64,000 bases of DNA, taken from Thiopseudomonas acetoxidans. Lineage in GTDB: Bacteria; Pseudomonadota; Gammaproteobacteria; Pseudomonadales; Pseudomonadaceae. Positions 18,118 through 27,242 of the stretch are shown here, in pieces (the first letter of the stretch is position 1; every line of letters starts with the position of its first letter). The notes beneath the pieces were generated by a model. That model made no database searches, was not told the DNA's origin, and was given only the letters and a program-made list of their open reading frames with translations. A program made the translations under genes and the position numbers. Where the stretch lies: positions 1 through 64,000 of the forward strand of contig NZ_JAUCDY010000011.1 of NCBI RefSeq assembly GCF_030362935.1, written 5' to 3'.

Positions 18118-18253
18118 AAAAAAAACTCCGAATCTCCGGTTGGGGGAAGAGATTCGGAGTATAAGCTCGGACTGCTAGGGATAGATGTCCGAGTTCTGCC
18201 AACTTAACTCATCACAATATTTACAGCTGGAGAACACTCAATAGGAGACATTC
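18118..18253 (-). ncRNA. Sigma-E-type small RNA behind polA (ErsA/Spot 42 position)
   Basis: Between polA and glcB the minus strand carries two hairpins in a row. The first pairs CTCGGAC with GTCCGAG (18187-18193 / 18166-18172). The second is a perfect 12-bp stem, ACTCCGAATCTC/GAGATTCGGAGT (18149-18160 / 18125-18136), with the C-rich loop TTCCCCCAACCG and a run of eight T behind it (18118-18125). With a start set by the upstream sigma-E-type promoter, the transcript would be about 136 nucleotides. Behind polA is where E. coli has Spot 42 and P. aeruginosa has ErsA, the latter transcribed by the envelope-stress sigma AlgU. The C-rich loop could pair with Shine-Dalgarno sequences. Identity with ErsA is inferred from position, promoter type, size and structure. 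Confidence 0.8.
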
Positions 18254-18259
18254 ATGTAA

Positions 18260-18286
18260 TCAGACTTGAGCGTATTATTAAAGTTC
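18260..18286 (-). promoter_or_regulatory. AlgU/RpoE-type promoter of the small RNA
   Basis: On the minus strand GAACTT (18286-18281), a 16-base spacer, then TCTGA (18264-18260). This is the full consensus for sigma-E/AlgU promoters with the preferred spacing. It begins about 15 bases after the polA stop codon and points away from polA into the two-hairpin RNA. Confidence 0.85.
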
Positions 18287-18300
18287 AAACTTTTTAATCC

Positions 18301-21030
18301 TTAATGCGCTTCATCCCAATTGTTACCCACTCCCGCTTCAACCAATAACGGCACATCGAGCTGCGCCGCTTGACTCATCAATGGCAACAGCTTTTTTCGT
18401 ACCTGCTCCACATCATCCTGATGCACTTCAAGCACCAGCTCATCGTGCACCTGCAACACCACGTGCGCACGCAAATCGCTATCGCTCAACCACGCATCCA
18501 CAGCAATCATCGCGCGTTTGATGATATCGGCGGCCGTGCCCTGCATCGGCGCATTAATGGCTGTGCGCTCCGCTGCTTTGCGAAGCATTGGATTTTTGGC
18601 CTTAATTTCGGGCAAATAGAGTCGGCGTCCAAACAGTGTTTCTACATAGCCTTGCTCTGCCGCTTGTTTGCGGGTGTTCTCCATATAGGCCAGCACACCC
18701 GGATAACGTTCAAAGTAGCGATCAATATACTGCTGTGCTTCGGTGCGGTTGCTGCCGATTTGTTTGGCTAAGCCGTGGGCGCTCATGCCGTAAATCAAGC
18801 CAAAGTTAATCGCTTTGGCGTTGCGACGCTGCTCGCTGGTGACTTCATCCAAGGCCACACCAAACACCTCGGCAGCGGTGGCTTTGTGCACATCACGATC
18901 GTTGCGAAAGGCTTCGAGCAAACTGCTGTCCTGCGCTAAATGCGCCATGATACGCAGCTCGATTTGCGAGTAGTCCGCTGCTAATAAGCAATGCTCTGGT
19001 GCAGCAATAAAGGCTTGGCGAATGCGTCGTCCTTCAGCGGTACGGATTGGAATGTTTTGCAAATTCGGATCGCTGGAAGATAAGCGTCCTGTCGCTGTCA
19101 CCGCTTGATGGTAACTGGTATGAATACGTCCTGTGAGCGGATTGATTTGTTCAGGCAAGCGATCGGTGTAGGTGCTTTTGAGTTTGCTGAGGCTGCGGTA
19201 CTCCATCAGCAACACCGGCAACTCATGCCCTTGCTCTGCCAATTGGCTTAATACAGCTTCAGCGGTACTGGGCTGCCCTTTGTTGGTTTTACCCAACACC
19301 GGCAAGCCTAGCTTTTCATATAAAACCTCACCCAATTGTTTCGGCGAAGCAAGGTTAAAGGGTTGACCTGCTATGGCATAGGCTTGGCGCTCTAGCTCAG
19401 TGAGTTTTTCACCCAGTTCAAGACTTTGCAGGCCCAGCAAATTGGCATCAACCAAAGCGCCTTTGCGCTCAATTCGTGCCAGCACTGGCATCAGCGGAAT
19501 TTCAATATCAGCATAGACGCGCGCCAGTGACTCTATTTTCTGCAACTTTTCCTGCAGAGTTTGATGTAACTGTAAGGTGATATCGGCATCTTCTGCGGCG
19601 TAATGCCCAGCTACAGCCAAATCAATCTGAGCAAAAGTGAGCTGTTTGGCTCCTTTGCCGGCAATTTTCTCAAAAGGAGTCGTCTCACGCTGTAGATACA
19701 TGCGCGCCAAGCTATCCATATCGTGTCGCGTGGCCGTAGCATTGAGCACGTAGGAAGCCAGCATACTGTCATGCAGTACGCCCCGCATATCTATCTGATA
19801 GCGCGCCAGCACATTGATATCGTACTTGCCGTTTTGACAGATTTTTATGCAACCAGCATCCTCAAGCAAAGGCCGTATTTGCGCCAACACATCCTCCAGC
19901 GGCAACTGCTGTGGCACACCCATATAGCTGTGCGCTAAGGGCACATAAGCAGCTTCGTTTGGGGTTACCGCAAACGACAAACCCACCAGCTGCGCTTGTT
20001 GCGCATCCACGCTGGTAGTTTCAGTATCAAAGGCAAATATCCCAGCCTGTTTTAGTTTTGCCAACCACTGGTTAAGTTCGGCCTGGGTGAAAATGGTGCT
20101 GTAATTAGTCTCGACTACAGCGGCAGGCTCTGGGATGGTTGCTGTGCTTTTACTGGCGGCTTCTTCGGCTTCAGCTAACCAACCTCTAAATTCGAGCTGA
20201 CGATAAAGCTCCAGCTGCTGGGCATAGTTGGGCTCATGCATCTGTAACTCAGTCGCCTGCACTGCCAGCTTCACATCGGTTTTAATGGTTGCCAGTTGAC
20301 GGGATAAATACGCTTGGTCTTTGTGTTCAAGCAGTTTTGCCGCCAATGTTTTTGCACCACGAATCGGCAGCTCAGCGACTTTGTCTAGGTTGGCATAGAT
20401 GGAGTCCATATCGCCCAAACCTTGCAGCAAACCCAAAGCGGTTTTCTCGCCCACGCCGGGCACTCCGGGAATGTTGTCGGACTTGTCACCCATTAATGCC
20501 AAGAAATCGATAATAAGCTCAGGGCCAATACCGTACTTTTCTTTCACCCCAGCTTCGTCTGTCGCGGTGTTGTACATAGTGTTAACCAAGGTAACCCGCT
20601 CGGTGACCAGCTGCGCCATGTCTTTATCGCCGGTGGAAATCACTACCGGCATATTTTGGCTGCACGCCTCTAACGCCAAAGTGCCAATCACATCATCCGC
20701 TTCCACGCCCTCAACGCACAGCAACGGAAAGCCTTCTGCCTGCACACACTGATGCAAAGGCTCGATTTGCGCGCGTAAATCATCGGGCATGGGTGGGCGC
20801 TGGGCTTTATATTGCTCAAACAGCTCATCGCGGAAGGTGGGCCCCTTAGCATCAAACACCACAGCAATCACGCTGCCAGGATACTGTTTACGCAAACTGC
20901 GTAACATGTTTAACACACCACGAACCGCTCCCGTTGGCTGCCCGCTTGAGGTTGATAACGGCGGCAAAGCAAAATACGCACGGTACAAATAGGAAGAACC
21001 ATCAACCAATACTAACGCAGACGCAGACAT
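18301..21030 (-). CDS. polA: DNA polymerase I
   Basis: 909 residues from the ATG at 21030 (AAAGG upstream; a TTG three codons earlier is less likely). All three domains are present: the 5'-3' flap nuclease (about 1-290, VDGSSYLYRAYFALPPL), the 3'-5' proofreading domain (FAFDTETTSVD at about 335), and the polymerase with motif A ADYSQIELRIMAHL, motif B RRNAKAINFGLIYGMS and motif C QVHDELVLEV. It fills gaps after Okazaki-fragment processing and in repair. It is divergent from the DUF2782 gene, as in Pseudomonas, and followed by the sigma-E small RNA. Confidence 0.97.
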   Translation of the reverse strand: MSASALVLVDGSSYLYRAYFALPPLSTSSGQPTGAVRGVLNMLRSLRKQYPGSVIAVVFDAKGPTFRDELFEQYKAQRPPMPDDLRAQIEPLHQCVQAEGFPLLCVEGVEADDVIGTLALEACSQNMPVVISTGDKDMAQLVTERVTLVNTMYNTATDEAGVKEKYGIGPELIIDFLALMGDKSDNIPGVPGVGEKTALGLLQGLGDMDSIYANLDKVAELPIRGAKTLAAKLLEHKDQAYLSRQLATIKTDVKLAVQATELQMHEPNYAQQLELYRQLEFRGWLAEAEEAASKSTATIPEPAAVVETNYSTIFTQAELNQWLAKLKQAGIFAFDTETTSVDAQQAQLVGLSFAVTPNEAAYVPLAHSYMGVPQQLPLEDVLAQIRPLLEDAGCIKICQNGKYDINVLARYQIDMRGVLHDSMLASYVLNATATRHDMDSLARMYLQRETTPFEKIAGKGAKQLTFAQIDLAVAGHYAAEDADITLQLHQTLQEKLQKIESLARVYADIEIPLMPVLARIERKGALVDANLLGLQSLELGEKLTELERQAYAIAGQPFNLASPKQLGEVLYEKLGLPVLGKTNKGQPSTAEAVLSQLAEQGHELPVLLMEYRSLSKLKSTYTDRLPEQINPLTGRIHTSYHQAVTATGRLSSSDPNLQNIPIRTAEGRRIRQAFIAAPEHCLLAADYSQIELRIMAHLAQDSSLLEAFRNDRDVHKATAAEVFGVALDEVTSEQRRNAKAINFGLIYGMSAHGLAKQIGSNRTEAQQYIDRYFERYPGVLAYMENTRKQAAEQGYVETLFGRRLYLPEIKAKNPMLRKAAERTAINAPMQGTAADIIKRAMIAVDAWLSDSDLRAHVVLQVHDELVLEVHQDDVEQVRKKLLPLMSQAAQLDVPLLVEAGVGNNWDEAH

Positions 21031-21168
21031 AATTAACAACCTTTATTATTAGTCGTGATAACCAACAATCACGGACAAATTAGCAGACCCTCTAAGGATT
21101 TTGCAGTATATTACATTCTTAACATCTATGACTTAGCTGTCTTGCAGCTGCCTAATAAGGACATCGCC

Positions 21169-21456
21169 ATGTTTAAATATTTCCAGCAACTCTTACTGCT
21201 AGTCGCACTTGCTTGCGCGCCTTTCTGGGCAAGCGCGCAGACCGACTCTCTGGGTGAGCCTGAAGTAACCATCACCCAAAAAGGCGACCAAAAAATTGAG
21301 GAGTACCGCGTCAATGGCTTTTTGTATGCCGTGAAAGTAACGCCTAAGGTAGGTCCTGCATATTTTTTAGTACGTGCTGAGGGTGAAGGCGAGGATTTTT
21401 ATCACTCTGGCAAGCCTGAGCTACGCATCCCTTCTTGGAAAATCTTTACTTGGTAA
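21169..21456 (+). CDS. DUF2782 periplasmic/envelope protein
   Basis: 95 residues from the ATG at 21169 (AAGG 9 bases upstream); a longer frame to 21055 would put non-conserved sequence before an obvious signal peptide. MFKYFQQLLLLVALACAPFW is the signal, with cleavage likely after ASAQ. The mature part (about 70 residues) has EPEVTITQKGDQKIEEYRVN and PSWKIFTW, matching the DUF2782 family that lies divergent from polA in pseudomonads. The function is unknown. Confidence 0.85.
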   Translation: MFKYFQQLLLLVALACAPFWASAQTDSLGEPEVTITQKGDQKIEEYRVNGFLYAVKVTPKVGPAYFLVRAEGEGEDFYHSGKPELRIPSWKIFTW

Positions 21457-21469
21457 AGATCAAATCGCT

Positions 21470-21489
21470 GCAGCCCATCTCTGGGCTGC
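21470..21489. terminator. Hairpin between DUF2782 gene and mscK-like gene
   Basis: GCAGCCCA / TGGGCTGC with a TCTC loop, between two convergent genes. The following T-run is weak, so this is a likely but not certain terminator. Confidence 0.5.
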
Positions 21490-21503
21490 TTGCCATTACG
21501 CCA

Positions 21504-24500
21504 CTAGTCTTGCTTTGGCTCTAACTGATTAAAGGTACGCTGTTTAGTACTCCAATGCGCCTGCTCACCCTGTGCATTTTTAATAAACACATCCAATTGT
21601 TTAAAGGCCATCTCAATTTTATGCTCGCGAAAGCGCACCACTAATTGATTGAGCACCTCATCAATGGACGGGTTACGATCGCCCAGCTCGCGCACGTGAT
21701 AACGCAGCTCATGATCAAAGGTGCTTTCGCTGATACCTAAAAACAACACTACTGGCTCTGGATCGCTCATAACTCGCGAGTTTTCCTGCAGCGTTTGCAG
21801 CATCAACTTTCGCGCCAAATCCAGATCAGTGTCGTACGCCAAACCTATATTGACCACCACGCGGGTCACGGTATCTGAAAGAGACCAGTTGATAAGTCGC
21901 TCTGTCACAAACACCTTGTTGGGAACAATAATTTCTTTACGGTCAAAATCAATAATTGTAGTAGCACGTATACGAATACGGTTTACCGTACCCGACAAAT
22001 TACCAATGGTGACCACATCGCCAATACGTACGGGCCGCTCAAACAAGATAATTAAGCCTGAAACAAAGTTGGCAAATATTTCCTGCAAACCAAAACCCAA
22101 ACCTACAGACAAGGCTGCCACTAGCCATTGCAGCTTGCTCCAGCTTACACCCAACACAGCCAAGGTCATGACAAAACCAGCCGACACTGTTGCATAGGTC
22201 AGCAGTCTAATGGCCGCATACGCACTGCCCTGAGCAAGGTTTAACCTGGAAAAGAACAAGACTTCCAGCAATCCCGGTAGGTTACGCGCCAGCATCGCGG
22301 TCATGGCCACAATAACCGCCGCATTCAGCAGATCGCGCAGGCTAAGAATCGCTTGCGCGGCGTTCAAATCATTACTAAATTTGTCTTCATACAAAACCAC
22401 ATTGTCTAAGTAGGCAAACAGCGAAATCACATCCGCCCAAATCCAATAAATGCCCGCCGTTAATGTAAGCAGTAAAAGCAGACGCACCAAACGCAAGGAT
22501 TGCTGATTTACCTCGCTTATATTTAATCCCATCCTAGCCTGTGACTGCTCCGCTTCGTTTGACTCCTGCTGATTGCTACGCGCTTTCTCGGCACGCTGCC
22601 ACGCCAAGCGGCGCGCGGCGATAATCAAGCCACGCTCCAGCATCGCCTGCATAATTATCCACACCACCAGCAATACCAATGTGGTTAACAAACGCTCCGT
22701 CAGCTGCAAGACGGTGTAGTAATAGCCCGAAGCCAAAGCGCCAACAAACAACACCGGCAGAAACGCTAAAAACATACCCAAGCCACGCGCCCACCAAGGC
22801 AGCGGCTCTTCCACATATTTGTGCAACACAGCGCTGCCCAGCAAAAAACTTAAGGCCAGTAAACCCACTGCCAGCAACACCGAACCCAGCACGTCCTCGC
22901 TCAGATTCGACAAGCGCGCCTGCGCCAATGGCACCACTAAAGCCAACAGCCACACCACCAACGCCAACCACGCCACGCGCTTACGCAAAAACTCCACCTG
23001 CTGGGCCGGCCAAGCAAAATGAACCTGCGCTACACCCTGCTTAGCCAGCAAGCGGTAGGCAATGGAAAACACCAGCCCTAACTTAGCCATATTGAGCAAA
23101 GCCGTACCAAACTCATAGGCAACCGATTGAGTATGCAACTGCGCCAACCAACCTGCTGTAGCAAACAGCGCGGCAATAGGTAGCGATACCACTGCTACCG
23201 CCAATACTGCCAGCGGTGTATAAAACTGTCGATCGCGCAGATAATGTCCAATACTGGCTTGGGTATTCTGTACCTGCACACGCAAGCCAGTGCGCTTCCA
23301 CAATACCAGCAGAGTTAATAGTAATACGGGGAAAAAACTCAGAGCGTTATCACGCCAAACTGGCCATAACTCGGCAAACACAGTGCCGATATCAATAGCG
23401 CGCCACTGTTGCTTGAGCTGCGCAGGCAAGCTTTTAAACCAGCCGCGATCAACGGCTTTATTGCTAGGCACCCAAAACATTTGCTCATCTAAAATTACAT
23501 GCAGCATCTTCGCAGTTGATTGCAATTGTTTTTGATTCAACTGGACACGAATAGCTTCGCTTAAATAAGCATTAAGCTCGTGGTTAAGTTTTTGTAGCAG
23601 TTCATTACGCGCGGTGACCAAACCCAGTAAGTCAGCGCGCAACTGTGGGTTATCGTCGGCTAACGGCAACAGCATACTGTCGACATATTCTTGTGGGCGC
23701 TGCACGGTTTCGCGTAATTGTCTAAGCTCAAACTGATACAACCGCGTATCCGCGATTTGCTCAGTAAGGCGCTGGTCAAAACTTAGTTGCGGCAAGGCTT
23801 GTTTTTGCTGATACAGTATTTTCGCCAGCAGCAAACTGCCCTGTAGGACACTTATTTGCTCTTCCAGTGCTTGCTCAATTTGCTGCACGTTTTCCAATTG
23901 CTGGCGTACCTGTAAACTTTTTTGGGTCAGCTGATTGCGCCGCTCGGTAACGGTGAGTAAGTAGTCAGACAACTTAAGGTTAAGACTACTTTCCTTCAGT
24001 AATAACGCATCCTCACCGGCTTTTTCGACACCCAAGGATTGCTCTTGCACTGCCTGTTCAGAAGCGGCTTGGCGTCTTTTATTAAGCATTTCTTGTAAAG
24101 CGATTAAATAGCGTTCTTGCGTCTGCACTTTAGCCGCGAGTAACTCTCTATTACTGCTGGCCAAATCCTGTAGCACGCTATTGCCTGCCAGCTCTGCTTG
24201 ATTAAGTTTATTACGCTCCTGTAACGCGCCCAGTTCGGCCTGCAGCCGATCCAATGCTTCTGGCAGCAATAAGGCTTTACCACCTTCTTTGCCAGCTTTT
24301 ATTTGTGCATTAATTTCTTGGATACGTTTTTGATTGTTACTGACTTCAAGCTGCGCGCGCTCTGGCCGGGTTTGCGTACGAATAATTAATGCGCTGGCAT
24401 CATTTAGCTCTTTTTGCCAAAACTCCAGCTGCTGGGTTTGCTCGCCGACTAATTGTTCTAACTGCAGGATAGTTAAGTTAGGTGAAATTTGTTTGTCGGT

Positions 24501-24794
24501 CTGTTGAGCTAGCTGCGCGAGTGCTTGTTTGTTTTGCTGAATTTGCTGCGGTGCCTGACTGAGCTGCTGCTCTAAACTGCTTTGTGCTTTTTTCGCACGC
24601 TCGATCGCATCCAGCCACACAAGAGTTTGTTCTAGCGTTTGTTGGGCCAACTGCTGTTCGTTTTCAGGCAGTTTGCGCTCGCTCAAAGTAGCAAGATTTT
24701 TTTTGATAAAATCAATGCTCGGTACCGCCGCCGTTGCCTGCATTGCGCCGCATATAAGCAGTAAAACCAGAAGAACTCTGCGCCACACCCGCAT
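21504..24794 (-). CDS. Large mechanosensitive channel, MscK/KefA type
   Basis: 1096 residues from the ATG at 24794, which starts a signal peptide (MRVWRRVLLVLLLICGAMQA); a GTG four codons earlier is possible. A roughly 450-residue periplasmic, Gln-rich coiled-coil domain is followed by about eleven membrane helices and a C-terminal MscS core. In the core, the pore-lining stretch WLVAALSVGLGFGLQEIFAN and the beta-domain FERPVRIGDVVTIGNLSGTV are clear. Such channels open on hypo-osmotic shock; MscK itself also responds to external potassium. The neighbouring nhaP2-like antiporter (62 bases upstream, same strand) gives the pair an ion and osmotic homeostasis theme also seen in P. aeruginosa. Confidence 0.93.
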   Translation of the reverse strand: MRVWRRVLLVLLLICGAMQATAAVPSIDFIKKNLATLSERKLPENEQQLAQQTLEQTLVWLDAIERAKKAQSSLEQQLSQAPQQIQQNKQALAQLAQQTDKQISPNLTILQLEQLVGEQTQQLEFWQKELNDASALIIRTQTRPERAQLEVSNNQKRIQEINAQIKAGKEGGKALLLPEALDRLQAELGALQERNKLNQAELAGNSVLQDLASSNRELLAAKVQTQERYLIALQEMLNKRRQAASEQAVQEQSLGVEKAGEDALLLKESSLNLKLSDYLLTVTERRNQLTQKSLQVRQQLENVQQIEQALEEQISVLQGSLLLAKILYQQKQALPQLSFDQRLTEQIADTRLYQFELRQLRETVQRPQEYVDSMLLPLADDNPQLRADLLGLVTARNELLQKLNHELNAYLSEAIRVQLNQKQLQSTAKMLHVILDEQMFWVPSNKAVDRGWFKSLPAQLKQQWRAIDIGTVFAELWPVWRDNALSFFPVLLLTLLVLWKRTGLRVQVQNTQASIGHYLRDRQFYTPLAVLAVAVVSLPIAALFATAGWLAQLHTQSVAYEFGTALLNMAKLGLVFSIAYRLLAKQGVAQVHFAWPAQQVEFLRKRVAWLALVVWLLALVVPLAQARLSNLSEDVLGSVLLAVGLLALSFLLGSAVLHKYVEEPLPWWARGLGMFLAFLPVLFVGALASGYYYTVLQLTERLLTTLVLLVVWIIMQAMLERGLIIAARRLAWQRAEKARSNQQESNEAEQSQARMGLNISEVNQQSLRLVRLLLLLTLTAGIYWIWADVISLFAYLDNVVLYEDKFSNDLNAAQAILSLRDLLNAAVIVAMTAMLARNLPGLLEVLFFSRLNLAQGSAYAAIRLLTYATVSAGFVMTLAVLGVSWSKLQWLVAALSVGLGFGLQEIFANFVSGLIILFERPVRIGDVVTIGNLSGTVNRIRIRATTIIDFDRKEIIVPNKVFVTERLINWSLSDTVTRVVVNIGLAYDTDLDLARKLMLQTLQENSRVMSDPEPVVLFLGISESTFDHELRYHVRELGDRNPSIDEVLNQLVVRFREHKIEMAFKQLDVFIKNAQGEQAHWSTKQRTFNQLEPKQD

Positions 24795-24868
24795 ACTTAT
24801 ATCCACTCTGAAAATTCGTTCCTGTTAGTACCTTCAGCTTCTACTTAACAACCTAGGAACAGGGCGTA

Positions 24869-26611
24869 CTAAATGGCAGCGTCTTTAGTGTCTGGAAAAC
24901 GCAAACCCACTTTACTGACCTTATCATTTTCCATTTCCACAACAACCCAAGTTAAGCCCTGCCATTCGGTGTAGTCACCCACTACCGCCTCACCACCCAC
25001 GGCTTCACTAATAAAGTCAGAAAGGCTTTCTTTTGCGTTGCGACCTTTCAAATCCAAGCCATACACAGCGGCCACATCACCCAGCTGCGCCTGCCCTTGT
25101 AAAACAAAATCACCAAAGAAGCGCTTATCCAACCCTTTATCCGGCTCCTCACTAAATAAACGACCCAGTGCCGGCAAGTCTTCATCGTGACCAATCACAC
25201 ACAAAATATCATCCACTTCCAAGCGGGTACTACCGGTGGGGTGCAACAGGCAGTTGTTACGAAATAAAGCAGCTATTCGTGTTCCGGTAGGCATTTTTAG
25301 TTCACGTAGTTGCGCGCCAATACACCACTTTTCACGCTTAAGCTTATAAACAAACAACTCCCACTGGCTGGTGGGATAAATCTCTAAACCCGCACGGGAT
25401 ATGGGGGCAGGCGCAGGTGGTACTTCTACTCTGGCTTTGCGTGCTGCCCAAGGCAATGTCGAGCCCTGCACAATTAATGACACCAACACAATAAAGAAGG
25501 CTACGTTAAAAAACAGTTGTGCGTTTGGCAGGCCATAAACGAGCGGGAACACCGCCAAAATAACTGGCACTGCACCACGCAAACCAATCCATGAAATAAA
25601 CACCCGCTCACGCAGATTAAAGCCACGAAACGGCAGCAAGCCAATAAACACAGAAACTGGACGGGCAAAAAGAATCATCCACAATGACAGTAACAATGCC
25701 GGCACCGCAATAGGCAATAGCTCATGCGGGGTAAGTAACAAACCCAACACCAAGAACATGCCGATTTGGCTAAGCCACGCCAAACCATCAAACATATGCA
25801 AAATACCGTGACGGTTACGAATGGGGCGATTACCCAGCACCATGCCACAAATATAGACAGCTAAAATCCCGCTACCGCCGACATGCCCAGCAAAGGCATA
25901 AATCATAATACTGCCGCTCACCGCCAACAAAGGATACAAGCCATCGGCAACCGTCAGACGGTTTATTATCTGCACCAATAGCCAGCCACCACTTAAACCC
26001 AGCAACGTGCCCAAACCAAATTGCTGCACTAAGCTGGCAAGAAAATCCAAGGTAAAGCTGGTTTGCCCTGCCGCCAACATGCCAATCAAGGTCACGGTCA
26101 GGAACATGGCCATCGGGTCGTTACTGCCGGACTCAATCTCAAGGGTTGAACCAACTCGATCATTGAGCCCTTTGCCGTTAAGCAGGTTAAACACCACCGC
26201 CGCATCCGTTGAGCCGACGATAGAGCCGATCAACAACCCTTCCAGCAGGGTTAAATTAAACAGCCAAGCCGCCGCCAAGCCGGTTAACACCGCAGTAGCA
26301 ATCACACCAAAGGTTGCCAGTGACAAAGCTGGCCACAAAGCCACGCGGAAAGTCGCCACTCGCGTACGCATACCACCATCGAGTAAAATCACCGCCAAGG
26401 CGAGGTTGCTCACGATGTAGGTCAGTGAATAATCATTAAAAACAATACCACCGATACCGTCGGTACCGGCCATCATGCCAACCCCCATAAAAATCACTAA
26501 AATGGGGATACCAATACGCGAGGATACCGTGCTGACCAGAATACTGACAGCGACCAGCAAACCACCGACAAAAAATAAACTATTGGTTGCAGATAGATCC
26601 AAAAAACTCAC
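24869..26611 (-). CDS. nhaP2: Potassium/proton antiporter, NhaP2 (CvrA) type
   Basis: 580 residues. About 12 membrane helices of the CPA1 fold contain GSTDAAVVFNLL and ESGSNDPMAMFLT, the latter with the Asn-Asp ion-binding pair. After about residue 400 come a TrkA_C domain and a CorC_HlyC-like domain (WQGLTWVVVEMENDKVSKVG), the arrangement of NhaP2/CvrA. These proteins export potassium in exchange for protons and help regulate cell volume. The mscK-like channel gene follows on the same strand. Confidence 0.92.
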   Translation of the reverse strand: MSFLDLSATNSLFFVGGLLVAVSILVSTVSSRIGIPILVIFMGVGMMAGTDGIGGIVFNDYSLTYIVSNLALAVILLDGGMRTRVATFRVALWPALSLATFGVIATAVLTGLAAAWLFNLTLLEGLLIGSIVGSTDAAVVFNLLNGKGLNDRVGSTLEIESGSNDPMAMFLTVTLIGMLAAGQTSFTLDFLASLVQQFGLGTLLGLSGGWLLVQIINRLTVADGLYPLLAVSGSIMIYAFAGHVGGSGILAVYICGMVLGNRPIRNRHGILHMFDGLAWLSQIGMFLVLGLLLTPHELLPIAVPALLLSLWMILFARPVSVFIGLLPFRGFNLRERVFISWIGLRGAVPVILAVFPLVYGLPNAQLFFNVAFFIVLVSLIVQGSTLPWAARKARVEVPPAPAPISRAGLEIYPTSQWELFVYKLKREKWCIGAQLRELKMPTGTRIAALFRNNCLLHPTGSTRLEVDDILCVIGHDEDLPALGRLFSEEPDKGLDKRFFGDFVLQGQAQLGDVAAVYGLDLKGRNAKESLSDFISEAVGGEAVVGDYTEWQGLTWVVVEMENDKVSKVGLRFPDTKDAAI

Positions 26612-26781
26612 CTTAAAATAGCTGGTTAATAAAAAAGAATAAATAATTCTACCTTGATAGTGAAAATCTTTTTAGTTTTCTTACGCTTATTTTCAGCCAA
26701 GCCGCGAATTCAGCAAAAGTACCGATACAATCGTGTAAAATACGGTCTCTAGATTAAAGCCTTATTATCAGAACAACGAAC

Positions 26782-27237
26782 ATGTCAGATTTTCGCCAAC
26801 ACCTCAGTCAAGTTTTCGCCCAAGACATTCCCCTTAGCCAAGCGATGGGAGTTCAGGTATGCAGCTGGCATGAGCAACGCTTAGAGCTAAGCTTTCCGCT
26901 CACACCCAACATCAACCACCAAGCCAGTATGTTTGGCGGCAGCATATACTGTGCCGCAGTACTCGCCAGTTGGGGCTGGCTACATTTACGCCTGCGTGAA
27001 ATAGGTATAAACACCACCCATATAGTGGTGCAATCAGGGCAGATCGATTACCCACGCCCCATCACCCACGAGTCCATTACTGCTCTGTGTGAAGCGCCTG
27101 AAGAGCACCTCTGGCAACGTTTTGTCGCCACCTACAACAAACACGGCAAAGCGCGTTTACAGCTCACCAGTCACGTGCTAACTGACACGGGCGAAGATGG
27201 CGCGCTACTTACCGCCCAATTCGTGTTACACCAATAA
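26782..27237 (+). CDS. YiiD-C-type thioesterase-fold protein
   Basis: 151 residues with a hot-dog fold pattern: NINHQASMFGGSIYCAAVLASW is the HQxxxFGG signature of the YiiD C-terminal thioesterase family. In E. coli YiiD this domain is fused to an acetyltransferase; here it is free-standing. Acyl-CoA hydrolysis is the expected activity but the substrate is unknown. It ends 5 bases before the flavoprotein gene, so the two form an operon, divergent from nhaP2. Confidence 0.88.
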   Translation: MSDFRQHLSQVFAQDIPLSQAMGVQVCSWHEQRLELSFPLTPNINHQASMFGGSIYCAAVLASWGWLHLRLREIGINTTHIVVQSGQIDYPRPITHESITALCEAPEEHLWQRFVATYNKHGKARLQLTSHVLTDTGEDGALLTAQFVLHQ

Positions 27238-27242
27238 CCTCT

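Noticed and set aside
18281..18296. AAAGTT/AACTTT palindrome as the polA terminator
   Set aside because: Six-bp AT-rich stem is too weak, and its right half is the -35 of the sigma-E promoter.
22576..22971. Long reverse-strand frame rich in Gly and Ala
   Set aside because: It lies inside the mscK-like gene on the same strand in another frame; composition is that of an overlapping shadow.
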